DNA of 64,000 nt from positions 15,128,860-15,192,859 of the forward strand of contig NC_135244.1 in NCBI RefSeq assembly GCF_947623445.1, given 5' to 3'. The translations under genes and the position numbers were made by a program. Shown here in pieces: positions 62,821-64,000 of this stretch (the stretch's first letter is position 1; each line of letters opens with the position of its first letter). The notes beneath the pieces were generated by a model. That model did no database searches, was not told the DNA's origin, and was given only the letters and a program-made list of their open reading frames with translations. The DNA comes from Clavelina lepadiformis. Lineage: Eukaryota; Chordata; Ascidiacea; Aplousobranchia; Clavelinidae.

Positions 62821-64000
62821 TAGGCTGTATTCTAATGGATAGTTGAAAAGTTTTGTTTTTTTTCTAACCCTTTTTGTGTATAATAAAATATGTTTTAGTT
62901 TAATGGCTGATGTTCCGATTTCTGATTTGTTTCCATCGAAAAGTTCCATGATCAATTTTTGTAGCTTCATGTTTCAAGCACTCCTAAACCGCAGGGCTTC
63001 TTTCAAAAATTAAATCTCTGATATTTAGCTCTCCCACTTGATTTCGAATTGTCACTAAATTTTGTTACGATCGAAGACGTGTGTATATGTTTAGTTTAGT
63101 ATAACAACCCAAGTACGCAACCTTATTGTTTTGTCGTCCTTTATAAATCGCGACAAAGTGTTAAATTTTAATGCGTGACCAGGATAGTGTAACTGAAAGC
63201 TTGCAGCCGAACACATACGAGGACTGTCAGGTCGACATGTGACGTCAGTCGATCAGACTAACGAATTTACGAAAAGATCAGAAAAAAATGTTGAAAATCG
63301 CTGTTTTATATACAATGTGCGTATTAGGGATGGGCCGATACGAACCCAAACCCGAATAGATTCGCCGAATATCGCCTTTATGGAAGATTCGGGCGAACAC
63401 GAATACCAACAATGGCGAACCCGAATACAATATTACTTATAAATTTACTGATTTTCGTAAAAAATTATGATCTAGTTTCCCGACAATGCTAAACTATAGA
63501 GTCAGCAGCCAAATTGCAAAAGTGCAATTATTCTACGATTACTACAAGTTTGTCTTTTTTGACATCATCAGAAACATGTTGTGTGACAAAAAAAGCTTTT
63601 CACCCACATTTAATCAATGGATGACCAATAATATATCTTTAAAAGTTAAAGATTCTACTGCAAGACATTGTCACAATGCTGTACTTCTATTACAATCGCT
63701 CGTATCTGTATACGTGAGTTTATGGACGTCGATCACGACACGCTTGCTTGGTTTTGAGTTGTTGTTCAGCAAGTTGTGTGGAAATCACTGTTTGTGAGGA
63801 TAAGTAGATGAAGCAGACAATTCTCAGTCAAGCTAAGATATAAACAGCTTTCGTGCAGTTTCACAAAAATGCCCTAAAGCGGTATACAAACGTAAAGAAA
63901 CGATGATGCAAAAGATGCTTTGTATATAAAGAGCAGAGCCAGTTATATTTCTGCAGAAAAATAGTTGCATACCATTTTTTAAAAAAAACTAGCAGGGATT
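62821..64000. other. 3' flank and repeat-like sequence to window end
   Basis: After the poly(A) signal no gene is supported. 63325-63435 contains 'gggatgggccgatacgaac' followed by repeated 'cgaa' phrases, reminiscent of the ends of hAT elements. An open frame follows (63486-63797), but no domain or closing terminal repeat was seen. Confidence 0.4.

Noticed and set aside
63486-63797. 103-aa plus-strand frame near a hAT-like motif
   Set aside because: No conserved transposase or zinc-finger motif could be read in it, and no terminal repeat closes the element inside the window.
1-64000. CRISPR arrays, operons or other prokaryotic systems
   Set aside because: Spliced animal genes throughout; no spaced identical repeats.

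Overview
Eukaryotic (animal) genomic DNA, AT-rich, with spliced genes on both strands and many small transposon remnants. The gene content (contactin, DAPP1, a PCTAIRE kinase, WDPCP/fritz) with short introns points to an invertebrate deuterostome. An ascidian tunicate is my best guess, but this is inference: no species-specific marker was identified. All gene models below were built by hand from reading frames, GT/GC-AG splice sites, phase consistency and remembered family motifs; no alignment or search was run.

Layout. (1) 261-8286, minus: 19 exons of a contactin-type cell adhesion gene (signal peptide, 6 Ig, 4 FN3 domains), 3' end outside the window. (2) 8287-13267: no gene seen. (3) 13268-14029, minus: an intronless DAPP1-like SH2-PH adaptor. 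(4) 16196-23434, minus: a complete 12-exon PCTAIRE kinase (CDK16/17/18 type, 455 aa). (5) 23435-29053: no firm gene, some repeats and one unexplained long open frame. (6) 29054-32859, plus: a 13-exon kelch-propeller protein with a C-terminal coiled coil (504 aa). (7) About 34877-54517: a head-to-tail tandem duplication of an ~11 kb unit. Each unit carries a complete flavin monooxygenase gene (433 and 432 aa, plus strand) and the 3' end of WDPCP (minus strand). Only the right-hand WDPCP continues into its upstream exons; the left-hand one is a truncated, exon-deleted pseudogene. (8) 60218-62820, plus: a 236-aa membrane/coiled-coil protein I do not recognise.

The duplication is the most informative feature. 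Because the copies align closely, each later insertion shows up as a filled site in one copy and an empty site in the other. This dates and delimits a CMC/CACTA-like DNA transposon, a hAT MITE and a solo LTR in the left copy, and a solo LTR and a ~74 bp insert in the right copy. I did not find a multi-gene system such as a defence island or biosynthetic cluster. The neighbouring genes belong to unrelated processes: adhesion, PI3K signalling, cell-cycle-type kinase, redox, and ciliogenesis/planar polarity.
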